From the NCBI RefSeq assembly GCF_000230975.2, contig NC_021172.1:2294001-2358000 (forward strand): a stretch of 64,000 nt of DNA, read 5' to 3'. The position numbers were made by a program, and so were the translations under genes. How positions within the stretch are numbered: the stretch's first letter is position 1; each line of letters begins with the position of its first letter. Positions 31,637 through 39,831 of this stretch are shown here, in pieces. The DNA comes from Hyphomicrobium denitrificans 1NES1 (GTDB taxonomy: Bacteria > Pseudomonadota > Alphaproteobacteria > Rhizobiales > Hyphomicrobiaceae). Below the pieces are notes generated by a model. The model searched no databases, was not told the DNA's origin, and saw only the letters and a program-made list of their open reading frames with translations.

Positions 31637-33103
31637 TCATGCAGTCACGCGTGATGAATCGCCGGATGCGGGTTGAGCGTTGTCCGAGGCTGGCCCGTAC
31701 AAATTCCTCGCACGGCTGACTTTGCCAGACTTGTCTGGCAGGATCCGATCGACCAGCTCGACCTCAAGTTTGACCACGTCGGAAATGCCTTCGCGCGCAA
31801 GCGACTGGTTAATGTAGGAGCGCAATCGCTCGGCCGAGAGCTGCTTTCCGGGTTGTGCGGCCGCGCGCAAGACGAACGTGTTGATCTCCGTCTGGAGAAT
31901 TTGGTGTTCGGCAAGATTCGTTTCGTTGTCGAGGGCCGCTAGAAAAACATAAATGGGCAAGTCGCGGCTTTGCCCGTCGACTTCGATCCAAAGCCGATCT
32001 TTCGCACGGCCCCCGACGAACTCAATCAGCGGCAGCAGATTGCCACATGCGCAAGGGCGCGCACTCATCGTTACCATGTCATCGATCTCATAGCGGATGA
32101 TCGGCTGAATGAGATTGTAGAGATTGGTTAGAAGAACCTTGCTTCCCGGCGTGCCGTTCGGCACTGGCTGATTATTGGCGTCAACGATCTCCAGAATGGC
32201 GAGATCACTGTTGAGATGGCTCCCACGGCACATGGGACAACCGCAACTGAGAGCCATGCATTCGGCCATGCTGTAGCTGTTGGTGACGTGAACGCCAAAG
32301 GCACTTTCTATGCGCTCAGCGACGGCGGGAGGAAGCGGCTCGCTCATGCTGTTCATCTGCTCGAGCTTACCGCCTTCGCGAAGTTTCAGCCGCCCGGCTT
32401 CCTGCTCGCGCGCCAGATACTCCAGCGAACTCGTGTAGCCGGTAATGAACGACGGCTGAAAATCATTGAGCCGCTGCACGATCTCCTCTATCGGATCGAA
32501 TACCGACATACGCTGCAGTTTTAGATACGGCCGCGCAACGCGCGGAAAATAATTGAAAAACGTACTGCTTGGATAGAAACCCGGGCGCTGCGTTATGATG
32601 ACCATTCGCGCCGGATTAACGAGCCTCCCGAGGTGCGGCAGAAATTTGCGTTTGACTTTATTGCCGCGTGCGAACTGCGCGGCAAAGCTCGTGATGATGG
32701 CGTGCTTGTCCTGCACGACCAGAGCCGGCTGACCCTGGCTGCCAGACGTGTGGCAGAGCGCATATTTGCCTTTGTAATAAACACCGAGATTTGCGTGGTC
32801 GGAAATGAACGCCTCGATATCCGAACGTCGAAGCGTCCTGTCGGTGAAAACATTATCGAGATCTGCCATCATCTCGGGCTTGCTGAGCGTCGGCAGATCC
32901 TCGATCGCGCAGGTTTCGAGATCGATGCCCTGCAATCGGCGACGGTAGAAAGGAGAGTTGTCGCGCGCGTAGCGAAGAAGATGGCGGAACCGCTGCTCCC
33001 TGAGTTCCATCGTCCGGTCAACATCGCCGGCGCGAGGGGGTATGAGTTTGTGCAGCTTCGTGCTGAGTTCCAGCAACTCCGAGGCCGCAGCCAAAACGCC
33101 CAT
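31637..33103 (-). CDS. Phenylacetate-CoA ligase/coenzyme F390 synthetase-like adenylate-forming enzyme
   Basis: The 488-residue protein belongs to the PaaK-like branch of the ANL superfamily. It has the P-loop HTSGSQGQPALVVQ at about residue 117, and a second motif SYSMAECMALSCGCPMCRG whose cysteines, together with RPCACGNLLP, fit the zinc site of this branch. Next come LTNLYNLIQPIIRYEIDD, and a C-terminal subdomain with the catalytic Lys region LPDKSGKVSRARN. It should activate an unknown carboxylate as an acyl-adenylate. No paa genes are nearby. Relatives next to polysaccharide genes are named CapK, so an acyl transfer role is also possible. Confidence 0.85.
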   Translation of the reverse strand: MGVLAAASELLELSTKLHKLIPPRAGDVDRTMELREQRFRHLLRYARDNSPFYRRRLQGIDLETCAIEDLPTLSKPEMMADLDNVFTDRTLRRSDIEAFISDHANLGVYYKGKYALCHTSGSQGQPALVVQDKHAIITSFAAQFARGNKVKRKFLPHLGRLVNPARMVIITQRPGFYPSSTFFNYFPRVARPYLKLQRMSVFDPIEEIVQRLNDFQPSFITGYTSSLEYLAREQEAGRLKLREGGKLEQMNSMSEPLPPAVAERIESAFGVHVTNSYSMAECMALSCGCPMCRGSHLNSDLAILEIVDANNQPVPNGTPGSKVLLTNLYNLIQPIIRYEIDDMVTMSARPCACGNLLPLIEFVGGRAKDRLWIEVDGQSRDLPIYVFLAALDNETNLAEHQILQTEINTFVLRAAAQPGKQLSAERLRSYINQSLAREGISDVVKLEVELVDRILPDKSGKVSRARNLYGPASDNAQPASGDSSRVTA

Positions 33104-33422
33104 CAGGGAAGACCTCTCAAGATGAATTTATCGTAGGGATACTACGAGTCAGGTTCGTTGGTCTTGCGACGAACGCGCCGAGATTGACAGATAGCTATCG
33201 CAATTGCATGCGATTGCTCAAACGGAGTGAATTTGGAAACATTCTCGGGTTCTTGCTCGTCTACGTGCGAACACAATTGTCGAGGCGCAAGCCTCTGGCC
33301 AAGGGAAAGTTTTTTCGAAAAGCGCGGCCTTGCCACGCCAGGAAACAAAGAGATCTACCCAAGTGGTCTGGACTTGGAACGGGGAGTCGCACGCAGCAGT
33401 TGACCGGGCAAAGGAGATCCAG
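33104..33422. other. Divergent intergenic region
   Basis: This 319-bp region separates the PaaK-like gene from the cytochrome oxidase subunit IV-like gene and must hold both promoters. I see no clear sigma-70 pair, no EcfG element and no credible small gene. Confidence 0.4.
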
Positions 33423-33608
33423 ATGGCACATTCTCTTGCCCATGATGATGCTTTCGCGCCCACGGCGCAGGATCGTGCTGGCGGACGGCCTCGCGACGCG
33501 GACTTTCGGGAACATCTGAGCACTTATCGCGGCTTCGTGAAGGGCGTGATGCTTTTCGCCGGTCACGCACTGGCGATCCTTATCCTCCTTTACTACTTCC
33601 TGATGTGA
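33423..33608 (+). CDS. aa3-type cytochrome c oxidase subunit IV-like protein
   Basis: The 61-residue protein has a polar N-terminus with DFREHLSTYRGFVKGVMLFA, then a single TM helix ending LILLYYFLM. H.STY.GF.. followed by one TM helix is the pattern of the bacterial aa3 oxidase subunit IV (COX4_pro_2). An excellent AAAGGAG precedes the ATG. It lies far from any ctaC-ctaE gene. It could be a solo paralogue that fine-tunes oxidase assembly. Confidence 0.7.
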   Translation: MAHSLAHDDAFAPTAQDRAGGRPRDADFREHLSTYRGFVKGVMLFAGHALAILILLYYFLM

Positions 33609-33657
33609 GGCGTCGGCGTTTGAAGCTGCAAATTTCGGAACGCGTGACGCTAGAAGC

Positions 33658-33683
33658 GGAACCGGATCGGGACGACAAGCGTT
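33658..33683 (+). promoter_or_regulatory. EcfG-type general-stress promoter
   Basis: GGAAC at 33658-33662 and CGTT at 33680-33683 are separated by 17 nt. The only frame downstream is the 48-aa membrane peptide starting 38 nt later. Confidence 0.65.
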
Positions 33684-33721
33684 AGCGACAACCGGGTCTG
33701 CGGCAATTTGAGTCTCATGAT

Positions 33722-33868
33722 ATGCACAAGTCTCTTGCAAAGCACCGCCTGCACCGGATCGACCCAAATGGGTCAGATGGCTACTTTCTGTTTATCGCAC
33801 TGATATCGGCGTTCGTGCTTTCGACGCTGGCCATCATCGTCGGATTAGCATTTGCACTGATGGCCTGA
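33722..33868 (+). CDS. Small membrane peptide, 48 residues
   Basis: ATG 33722 opens a frame with a basic N-terminus (MHKSLAKHRLHRIDPNGSDG), then one long TM helix (YFLFIALISAFVLSTLAIIV) ending in ALMA. The ribosome-binding site is weak. An exact EcfG-type promoter 38 bp upstream and the good membrane-helix profile support a real gene. No family is recognised. Confidence 0.5.
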   Translation: MHKSLAKHRLHRIDPNGSDGYFLFIALISAFVLSTLAIIVGLAFALMA

Positions 33869-33956
33869 CGAGCCGGCGCGCAGAGGCGGCTAACCCATCA
33901 AGCAGAATGCGAAGGGTTGGATTTTTGTCTCAATAGAAGAATGGGTTTTGGAGCCA

Positions 33957-34499
33957 ATGAAAACGTTGGTTCAGGAAGCGAAGATCTTTTCCGCAAGGAA
34001 GCACAGTCATCAGACGCGGAAGCACGATACCGCCCCTTACACCGCGCACCTCGATGGCGTCGTTGCCATTCTGACGCGTCACGGCGTTACGCACCCCATA
34101 ATCTTAGCGGCTGCATATCTGCACGATACGGTCGAGAAAACTGACACGAGCGTCGGTGAGATTATCGATCTGTTCGGCACAGATGTTGCGCGGCTGGTCT
34201 ACTGGCTGACGGATGATGACCGTGGCAATCGAAAAGTGCGCAAGCTGATGTCGGCCTGGCGTCTTTCGCGGGCTCCGTGGGAAGTCAAGCTTATCAAGCT
34301 TGCCGATCTTATCGATAACACCCAATACATCGTCGAACACGACGCCGGCTCCGCGCCCGCCTACATCCTCGAGAAAAAGCAGACAATGTGGATGATGGCC
34401 GATGAGGAAGGAGAACGGATCATGCGCCTTCCTCTTTTCCGAGAGGCGATGCGAAATGCCGCGCCGGGTGTCTCCGACGCAGAGCACAGGGTTGGATGA
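33957..34499 (+). CDS. HD-domain (p)ppGpp hydrolase-like protein (MESH1/SAH type)
   Basis: The 180-residue protein is a stand-alone HD domain: AKIFSARKHSHQTRKHDTAP, then PYTAHLDGVVAIL, the metal pair in AAAYLHDTVEKTDTS, and KLIKLADLIDNTQYI. This matches the hydrolase half of RelA/SpoT and the small alarmone hydrolases, with no synthetase, TGS or ACT domain. Start ATG 33957 has GGAG six bases upstream. It probably removes the 3'-pyrophosphate from ppGpp, tying nutrient stress to the surrounding stress genes (inference). Confidence 0.85.
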   Translation: MKTLVQEAKIFSARKHSHQTRKHDTAPYTAHLDGVVAILTRHGVTHPIILAAAYLHDTVEKTDTSVGEIIDLFGTDVARLVYWLTDDDRGNRKVRKLMSAWRLSRAPWEVKLIKLADLIDNTQYIVEHDAGSAPAYILEKKQTMWMMADEEGERIMRLPLFREAMRNAAPGVSDAEHRVG

Positions 34500-34653
34500 A
34501 CGGTCCTTTTTGCCACGCCCCCACTTTATCCGTGTGCTGTGATTAGATGTTCGGCAGCCGGAGCTAATACGCCACTTTACGAAGGTTGATTTCCAATAGG
34601 CTGGCCGACTAACATCCACCGCTTTTCAACTCACACTGCACGCGCTTTGAGAA

Positions 34654-35394
34654 ATGCAAAGACCTTCGCGAAAAAACCGGGTGCTGGCAAAGATCGCGGC
34701 GCACATAGCAACGGGGCTTATTCGGACGGTGAAGGCAACGTCCAGGACAGTCCACGAACCGCCCGATCTGATAGAGAGACTGCGCGCGCAGGCGCCCTTC
34801 ATCATGGCCATGTGGCATGGTCAATTTATGATGCTCGCGGACCTCAACACGCGAGAATTCGATGTCTCTGCCATGGTTGCGCGTCATGGGGACGCTGAAG
34901 TCATGGCGCACGTTCTAGCGGAGTTCGGCATCTCTGCCATTCGTGGCGCAGGCGCCGGCCGAAGGAAGCGGAACCGCGGCGGCGTCTACGCGCTCAGGGC
35001 CGCTCATCATGCTCTCGAACGGGGAACGATCGTTGCGATGACCGCGGACGTTCCCTCGTCGAAACCACGCGTCGCCGGAGAAGGCATCGTCACTCTCGCC
35101 CGCCTCTCGGGGCGACCGATCATTCCTGTCGCGGCCGCAACGTCCCGCTATGCCGTGCTCAATACCTGGAGCAAGATGACAGTCAACCTGCCCTTCTCGA
35201 CACTTGCAGTCGTTGCAGGCGATCCGATTTTCGTCTCATCCGACGCAGATGAAGCAGCCCTCGAAAACGCGCGCGCGAATGTCGAAAAATCGTTGAATAC
35301 CGTCACCGCTCGCGCTTACGAATTGGCCAGGGAAGCCAAACTACGGCCCCAAAAAGCTCAACGCAGCGCCACTCCACAACGCTCCCGACAATAG
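34654..35394 (+). CDS. DUF374 lysophospholipid acyltransferase-like protein
   Basis: This 246-residue protein belongs to the DUF374 branch of the LPLAT superfamily. The catalytic-like HX4 region is in IMAMWHGQFMMLADLN. Later come MVARHGDAEVMAHVLAEFG, IRGAGAGRRKRNRGG and AMTADVPSSKPRVAGEGIVT, and the C-terminal PIIPVAAATSRYAVLNTWSK. Such proteins add an acyl chain to lipid A-like or glycerolipid substrates at the inner membrane. It is convergent with the cyclopropane fatty acid synthase gene 22 nt away, also a lipid gene. Confidence 0.85.
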   Translation: MQRPSRKNRVLAKIAAHIATGLIRTVKATSRTVHEPPDLIERLRAQAPFIMAMWHGQFMMLADLNTREFDVSAMVARHGDAEVMAHVLAEFGISAIRGAGAGRRKRNRGGVYALRAAHHALERGTIVAMTADVPSSKPRVAGEGIVTLARLSGRPIIPVAAATSRYAVLNTWSKMTVNLPFSTLAVVAGDPIFVSSDADEAALENARANVEKSLNTVTARAYELAREAKLRPQKAQRSATPQRSRQ

Positions 35395-35416
35395 CGCCGC
35401 CTCCCAGCCTCGCTCG

Positions 35417-36670
35417 CTACTCTGCCGCAACCGGGTAGGCTGCTTTCGCCTGCTCGATCTGGCGGAGTCGCGTTTCTTCTGCGCCGATGTAATTCCGCGT
35501 CCGTGGGACGGTGTCGAGCTTCCTTGCAAGCTGAATTTGAAACACCATAAGTCCGCCGTAACGGAAGCCGGCTTCGGCAGATGCTAAATAGAACTCCCAC
35601 ATGCGACAGAACCTGTCGTCAAGAACGGCTTCCGCCTCAGCACGATGGCTGAGGAAGCGGGTTCGCCACGCGGCGAGCGTGTCGGCATAGTGAAGCCTGA
35701 GGATCTCAATATCCGTAACAATCAGTCCCGACTTCTCGATCGAAGGCAGAACCTCCGCCAGCGAGGGCACATGGCTTCCCGGGAAAATGTATTTCTCAAA
35801 CCACGGATTCGTCGGGCTCTTGCCATCAAGTCGACCGATGGAATGCAAAAGTGCGATTCCGTCATCCTTCAGACTACGCCGAACGACCCCGAAGAACGTG
35901 TCATAATCGCGGGCCCCAACGTGCTCGAACATGCCGACGGATACGACGCGATCAAACGAACGATCGAGCGCCCGGTAGTCCTGCAGGTGGAAGTGCACGT
36001 GATCTCCGAGCTTCCTTTCGCTCGCCCGGCGTTCGGAAACTTTGAGTTGTTCGGGTGAAAGCGTCAGACCGGTAACTTCCGCTCCGCAAACGTCCGATAA
36101 ATAGAGCGCCAAGCCGCCCCATCCGCTGCCGATATCGAGAACGGATGCTCCATCCGGAACAAGAAGCTTCGCCGCGATGTGCCGTTTCTTTGCAAGCTGC
36201 GCCTCTTCGAGGGTCTCTTTCTGAGATTCGAAATATCCACACGAATACTGCCGGTCGGAGTCCAAGAAGAGTGAATAGATGCGGTCGTCGATGTCGTAGT
36301 GATGATGAACATTGTGCCGCGCAAGTCTTTCGGAATTGCGCTGCCGCCATCCGTCGAATGCAGTCCGCAAGGCATGACGAACTCGTCCGAGTTGCGGCGG
36401 CGATAAAGCGTCGAGATTGTGCCCAAGCAGCTCGAGGACGTCATAGATCGAGCCGCCCGACACACGCAGGCGCCCGTCCGTATAAAGCTCGCCGAAAGCC
36501 AACTCGGGATTCAAGAAGAGCTCTCGCCCAGCCCGCCTGTCCGCGAACATGATCGTAAGCGGAAGCCCAGTACCGTCGCCCGCTTCCAGACGTTCGCCGT
36601 TGGGCAACTCAAGGGCAAGCGACCCCTGTCGAATACAGCTATTGAGTAGGGATTGAAGCGCGAACTTCAT
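35417..36670 (-). CDS. cfa: Cyclopropane-fatty-acyl-phospholipid synthase family methyltransferase
   Basis: The 417-residue enzyme transfers a methylene from S-adenosylmethionine to unsaturated acyl chains of phospholipids. The N-terminal domain includes ELAFGELYTDGRLRVSGGSI. The SAM site is VLDIGSGWGGLALYLSD, followed by GLTLSPEQLKVSERRA, SVGMFEHVGARDYDTFF and the end segment FYLASAEAGFRYGGLMVFQI, all typical of CFA synthases. The reaction is linked to stationary-phase and acid stress. It is divergent from the DUF3175 gene, whose EcfG promoter lies between them. Confidence 0.93.
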   Translation of the reverse strand: MKFALQSLLNSCIRQGSLALELPNGERLEAGDGTGLPLTIMFADRRAGRELFLNPELAFGELYTDGRLRVSGGSIYDVLELLGHNLDALSPPQLGRVRHALRTAFDGWRQRNSERLARHNVHHHYDIDDRIYSLFLDSDRQYSCGYFESQKETLEEAQLAKKRHIAAKLLVPDGASVLDIGSGWGGLALYLSDVCGAEVTGLTLSPEQLKVSERRASERKLGDHVHFHLQDYRALDRSFDRVVSVGMFEHVGARDYDTFFGVVRRSLKDDGIALLHSIGRLDGKSPTNPWFEKYIFPGSHVPSLAEVLPSIEKSGLIVTDIEILRLHYADTLAAWRTRFLSHRAEAEAVLDDRFCRMWEFYLASAEAGFRYGGLMVFQIQLARKLDTVPRTRNYIGAEETRLRQIEQAKAAYPVAAE

Positions 36671-36755
36671 GTTGACCGCCTCAGCACGTAATGCTGCGCT
36701 GCGTAACTAACTCCGCGCGGCGCCTTCGAGTTCCACGGCTGGCCGCAACGTCATA

Positions 36756-36780
36756 GGAACCTAGCGTCTGAGAGTTCGTT
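36756..36780 (+). promoter_or_regulatory. EcfG-type general-stress promoter of the DUF3175 gene
   Basis: GGAAC at 36756-36760 and CGTT at 36777-36780 are separated by exactly 16 nt, 53 nt before the ATG used here. Confidence 0.75.
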
Positions 36781-36833
36781 TTCCAAGGGCTATAGCCGGG
36801 CCAGGAGTGCCCCTTGGCGATGGTAAATCGATT

Positions 36834-37178
36834 ATGACGACGACAAAGAAAAAGAAAGGGCACGGGCGCGCACAGGCCAGACGACAGTTTAGCAGCCGAA
36901 GCCGCACCAAGCGCTGGTCGGCGGAAGTCACTCGCACCAGCGACGCGCTAGATCTCGAATCGAGCGTATTCAAAAAACGTAGACCAGAAGACATTGCGAA
37001 GTCGCTGAAGCGCTCTGCCGAACGCAGCCGCAGACGCAAGGGCACGCCGTTCCAATCCGCAATGTCGATGCTGACATTCTACATCAACCGGGCCGGGAAG
37101 AATTTGTCTACGAGCCGCCGCCATACGCTTGATCGTGCGAAAGGAGAGCTGCGCAAAGCCTTCGGACGCTCGCCCTAG
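36834..37178 (+). CDS. DUF3175 family protein
   Basis: The 114-residue basic protein shows the DUF3175 core: KRWSAEVTRTSDALDLESSV, then IAKSLKRSAERSRRRKGTPF and SAMSMLTFYINRAGKNLS. The N-terminus is a Lys/Arg-rich tail like that of nucleic-acid-binding proteins. ATG 36834 lacks a strong ribosome-binding site; an in-frame GTG at 36807 is the alternative. The exact EcfG promoter upstream marks it as a general-stress gene. The function is unknown. Confidence 0.85.
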   Translation: MTTTKKKKGHGRAQARRQFSSRSRTKRWSAEVTRTSDALDLESSVFKKRRPEDIAKSLKRSAERSRRRKGTPFQSAMSMLTFYINRAGKNLSTSRRHTLDRAKGELRKAFGRSP

Positions 37179-37219
37179 TTCGTGCAGGGGAGAAAACGCC
37201 GATACGTTGATGTAGCGAG

Positions 37220-38755
37220 TCAGGGCAATCCTGATTTCGGCAAGATATCCCGATGGCGGGCGCCTGCGCCGTGCGCCGTCTTTTCCCAATGGAAGGGCCT
37301 GAAAATCAAGTCGACGACCGCACAATAGGCTGCCCATGACATGGCCAGCCAATAGATGGGCAGCCATACAGCAGACCAAAGCCTGCGCACCGAGCCCAGC
37401 GCCGTGACGATAGTCAGCAGCCACGCTGCACCATATCCGATTGCGAGGTGCCCGCCGCAAACCCAACGAAGAAGCGAGTTCGCCGGCATCAACTCACCGC
37501 CCGTGAGGGCTGCGTCCGCAAGCAAAATATAGAACCAGGGATGCACGAGAAATGATAAAATCATGCCGCCAATCATCACCTGAAAGCCCATGAACTGCCA
37601 GGTTCCGAGGTCGCGCCAAAGCTTCCGAGGATGACGCATGTGGACCAGATAAGTTTGTATCCAGCCTTTGATCCATCGGGTGCGCTGTCCGCGCCACGTA
37701 CGCCAGAATGCCGGTGCCTCCTCAAGCGTCGCCGATTGAATGACCGTGACGTCATACCCCAACCGCGCAATTCGAATACCGAGGTCTGCGTCCTCCGTCA
37801 CGTTGAATGGGTCCCATCCACCGCACTTCAACAGCAGATCGCGCCGAAAGTGATTTGACGTGCCGCCGAGCGGGATCGGCAGCTTGAGATAGGCAAGCGC
37901 CGGCAGCAGCCCCCTGAACAGCGCCGCATATTCAAGGGCAAATTGCCGACTCAAGAACGATTGGTTTGCATTGTAGATCGCAAGTTGTGCCTGCACGCAG
38001 GCCAACCGCGGTCCACCTTCAATGAATGCGTCCGCCGCCCGTCGAAGCTGATCGCGGTCGGGTACGTCCTCGGCATCATAGACGGTCACGAGAATTCCCC
38101 GGGCATCCTGCAATGCGTAGTTCAGCGCACGGGGCTTCGTCCTCGGCTGACCGGCGGGAACTGTCAAGATACGCATGTTCCGAGCAAGGCCCGCCCTGAG
38201 CAAGGCATGCCGCGTCGGTTGGTCTTGTTCCTCGGTTATGAACAGGATTTCAAGGCGGTCCGGGGGATAATCGAGCCACCGCATAGCCGCGACCAAATCC
38301 GGTATGACCGCCACCTCCTGGTAAACTGGAATCAGCACGGAGAATGTTGGAAGCCGAGTATCGAAGCGGCGATCGCCGACGGGCGCACGCCTGAATTTGG
38401 GTTGCCGCTTGAGCACGTGCCAAACGGCCACCAATCGTACGATAGCGATCAGCAGAAACGGCAGAGCCAGCGTCAGCGACCACAGGATGAAACCCGACTC
38501 ATCGAGCAATATGAGCGCAGCCGTGAAAATCGCAGGCACGCCCAGCATGACCGTCTGCTGCCAGACCGGAAACGGGGTTGCTGCCGAAAAATCCGGCGCG
38601 CGGCGGCGGAGATCATTCACTGCGCGATCGAGCCGCTCAATCGCGCGTAAGAAGGGTTCCCAAGGGACCGAAGGGCGCGACTCGGCGTGAGACGGCTTAT
38701 GCCGTCGCCTTGGACGCGGCGTCTCGTTTCGGCGCGCGGACATGAATGCCCCCAT
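37220..38755 (-). CDS. Membrane glycosyltransferase, family 2 (cellulose-synthase-like)
   Basis: The 511-residue protein has an Arg/Pro-rich cytoplasmic N-terminus, two TM helices (about 66-115), a GT2 domain and further TM helices at the C-terminus. The GT2 motifs are FSVLIPVYQEVAVIPDLVAA, VTVYDAEDVPDRDQL (the DxD), NVTEDADLGIRIARLG and GQRTRWIKGWIQTYL (QxxRW). These are the motifs of processive beta-glycosyltransferases such as BcsA, though no PilZ domain is present. It would polymerise or transfer sugar into an exopolysaccharide. It stands alone, so the product is unknown. Confidence 0.88.
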   Translation of the reverse strand: MGAFMSARRNETPRPRRRHKPSHAESRPSVPWEPFLRAIERLDRAVNDLRRRAPDFSAATPFPVWQQTVMLGVPAIFTAALILLDESGFILWSLTLALPFLLIAIVRLVAVWHVLKRQPKFRRAPVGDRRFDTRLPTFSVLIPVYQEVAVIPDLVAAMRWLDYPPDRLEILFITEEQDQPTRHALLRAGLARNMRILTVPAGQPRTKPRALNYALQDARGILVTVYDAEDVPDRDQLRRAADAFIEGGPRLACVQAQLAIYNANQSFLSRQFALEYAALFRGLLPALAYLKLPIPLGGTSNHFRRDLLLKCGGWDPFNVTEDADLGIRIARLGYDVTVIQSATLEEAPAFWRTWRGQRTRWIKGWIQTYLVHMRHPRKLWRDLGTWQFMGFQVMIGGMILSFLVHPWFYILLADAALTGGELMPANSLLRWVCGGHLAIGYGAAWLLTIVTALGSVRRLWSAVWLPIYWLAMSWAAYCAVVDLIFRPFHWEKTAHGAGARHRDILPKSGLP

Positions 38756-38880
38756 GCCGGTTCTGAACTCTACATTCTTCCGGCCGGGAGTGGAGTATAT
38801 GCTCTAGTTTAGAACCAGCAACAAGACTATGACTTCGCATCTCATTTTCGTCGCGAGCGAAATCATATACTGCTGTGCAA

Positions 38881-39738
38881 ATGAAAATCGGATCGCATGC
38901 ATATCGACTGCTTGCCGTGCTGCTAGCGATAGCGCTTGCAGACTTTAGTAGCTTAGCGCTCGCACAGAATGCAAAAACACTCCCATCGCTTGCCGATACA
39001 CAAACCACTCCTCAGAAGACCGACACCACCCCACGTCGCGTCGTCATTCGTTTTCTCACGGACAGCGATTTTCCGCCCTTCGACTTCTACGACGAGGATG
39101 GCGTGCTCGTCGGCTTCAACATCGATCTCGCGCGCGCGATCTGTCTCGAACTCAACACGTCGTGCGATATCAAGGCGCGGCCGTGGGATGAGCTTTTCGG
39201 GGGGCTGAAGAACGGCGAGGCCGACGCTGTTATCGCGGCGCACCGGGTAACGGCGGGCGCGCTGAAAGACGTCGACTTCACGGACCGGTATTTCCATACA
39301 CCAGGCCGGTTTGCGGGGCGCAAGGATTCGCCCAAGGTCGAGATGACACCCAGCGGGCTCGACGGCCAGCGCATCGCAGTGGCCCAGGGTACGGCGCACG
39401 AAGCCTTCCTCAAGACGTTCTTTCGCGACAGTCCTCTGGTCGTTTTCGAAAATGCCGATCTTGCACGCGAAGCGCTTGCGGCGGGCAAAGCCGACTTTCT
39501 CTTCGACGATGGCATATCGCTCGCGTTCTGGCTGAACGGCACGCTCTCGCGGCAGTGCTGCGAGATGCGTGGCGGCCCTTATCTCGAACCGAAGTTCTTC
39601 GGCGACGGCATAGCTATTGCCGTTCCGAAGAACGATCCCCAAATCAGGCTTCTGCTGAATAAAGGTCTCGACCGGGTACGCGCTTCCGGCCGCTTCGAGG
39701 AGCTTGTGCAGCGCTACTTTCCGGTCAGAATCTATTGA
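38881..39738 (+). CDS. ABC transporter substrate-binding protein, family 3
   Basis: The protein of about 285 residues has a signal peptide (MKIGSHAYRLLAVLLAIALA to about residue 27). The periplasmic binding fold for polar amino acids follows: FLTDSDFPPFDFYDEDGVLV, GFNIDLARAICLELN, GLKNGEADAVIAA, DFTDRYFHTPGRF, GLDGQRIAVAQGTAHEAFL and GDGIAIAVPKNDPQIR. An in-frame GTG at 38875 is an alternative start. No permease or ATPase gene is adjacent. Methylotrophs carry related proteins (MxaJ) linked to quinoprotein dehydrogenases, but there is nothing here to prove such a link. Confidence 0.88.
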   Translation: MKIGSHAYRLLAVLLAIALADFSSLALAQNAKTLPSLADTQTTPQKTDTTPRRVVIRFLTDSDFPPFDFYDEDGVLVGFNIDLARAICLELNTSCDIKARPWDELFGGLKNGEADAVIAAHRVTAGALKDVDFTDRYFHTPGRFAGRKDSPKVEMTPSGLDGQRIAVAQGTAHEAFLKTFFRDSPLVVFENADLAREALAAGKADFLFDDGISLAFWLNGTLSRQCCEMRGGPYLEPKFFGDGIAIAVPKNDPQIRLLLNKGLDRVRASGRFEELVQRYFPVRIY

Positions 39739-39831
39739 TATTAAGCGTTGCATGACGCTGGTACCGGAAAAGCAACCTAAATACGATGATCCGCCTCAAT
39801 CGTAGCTGCCGGCAAGCTAGTATGGTGGACG

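Noticed and set aside
38953..39753. 266-codon minus-strand frame inside the substrate-binding protein gene
   Set aside because: The plus-strand gene has a signal peptide and the full family-3 binding fold; the antisense frame has no motif.
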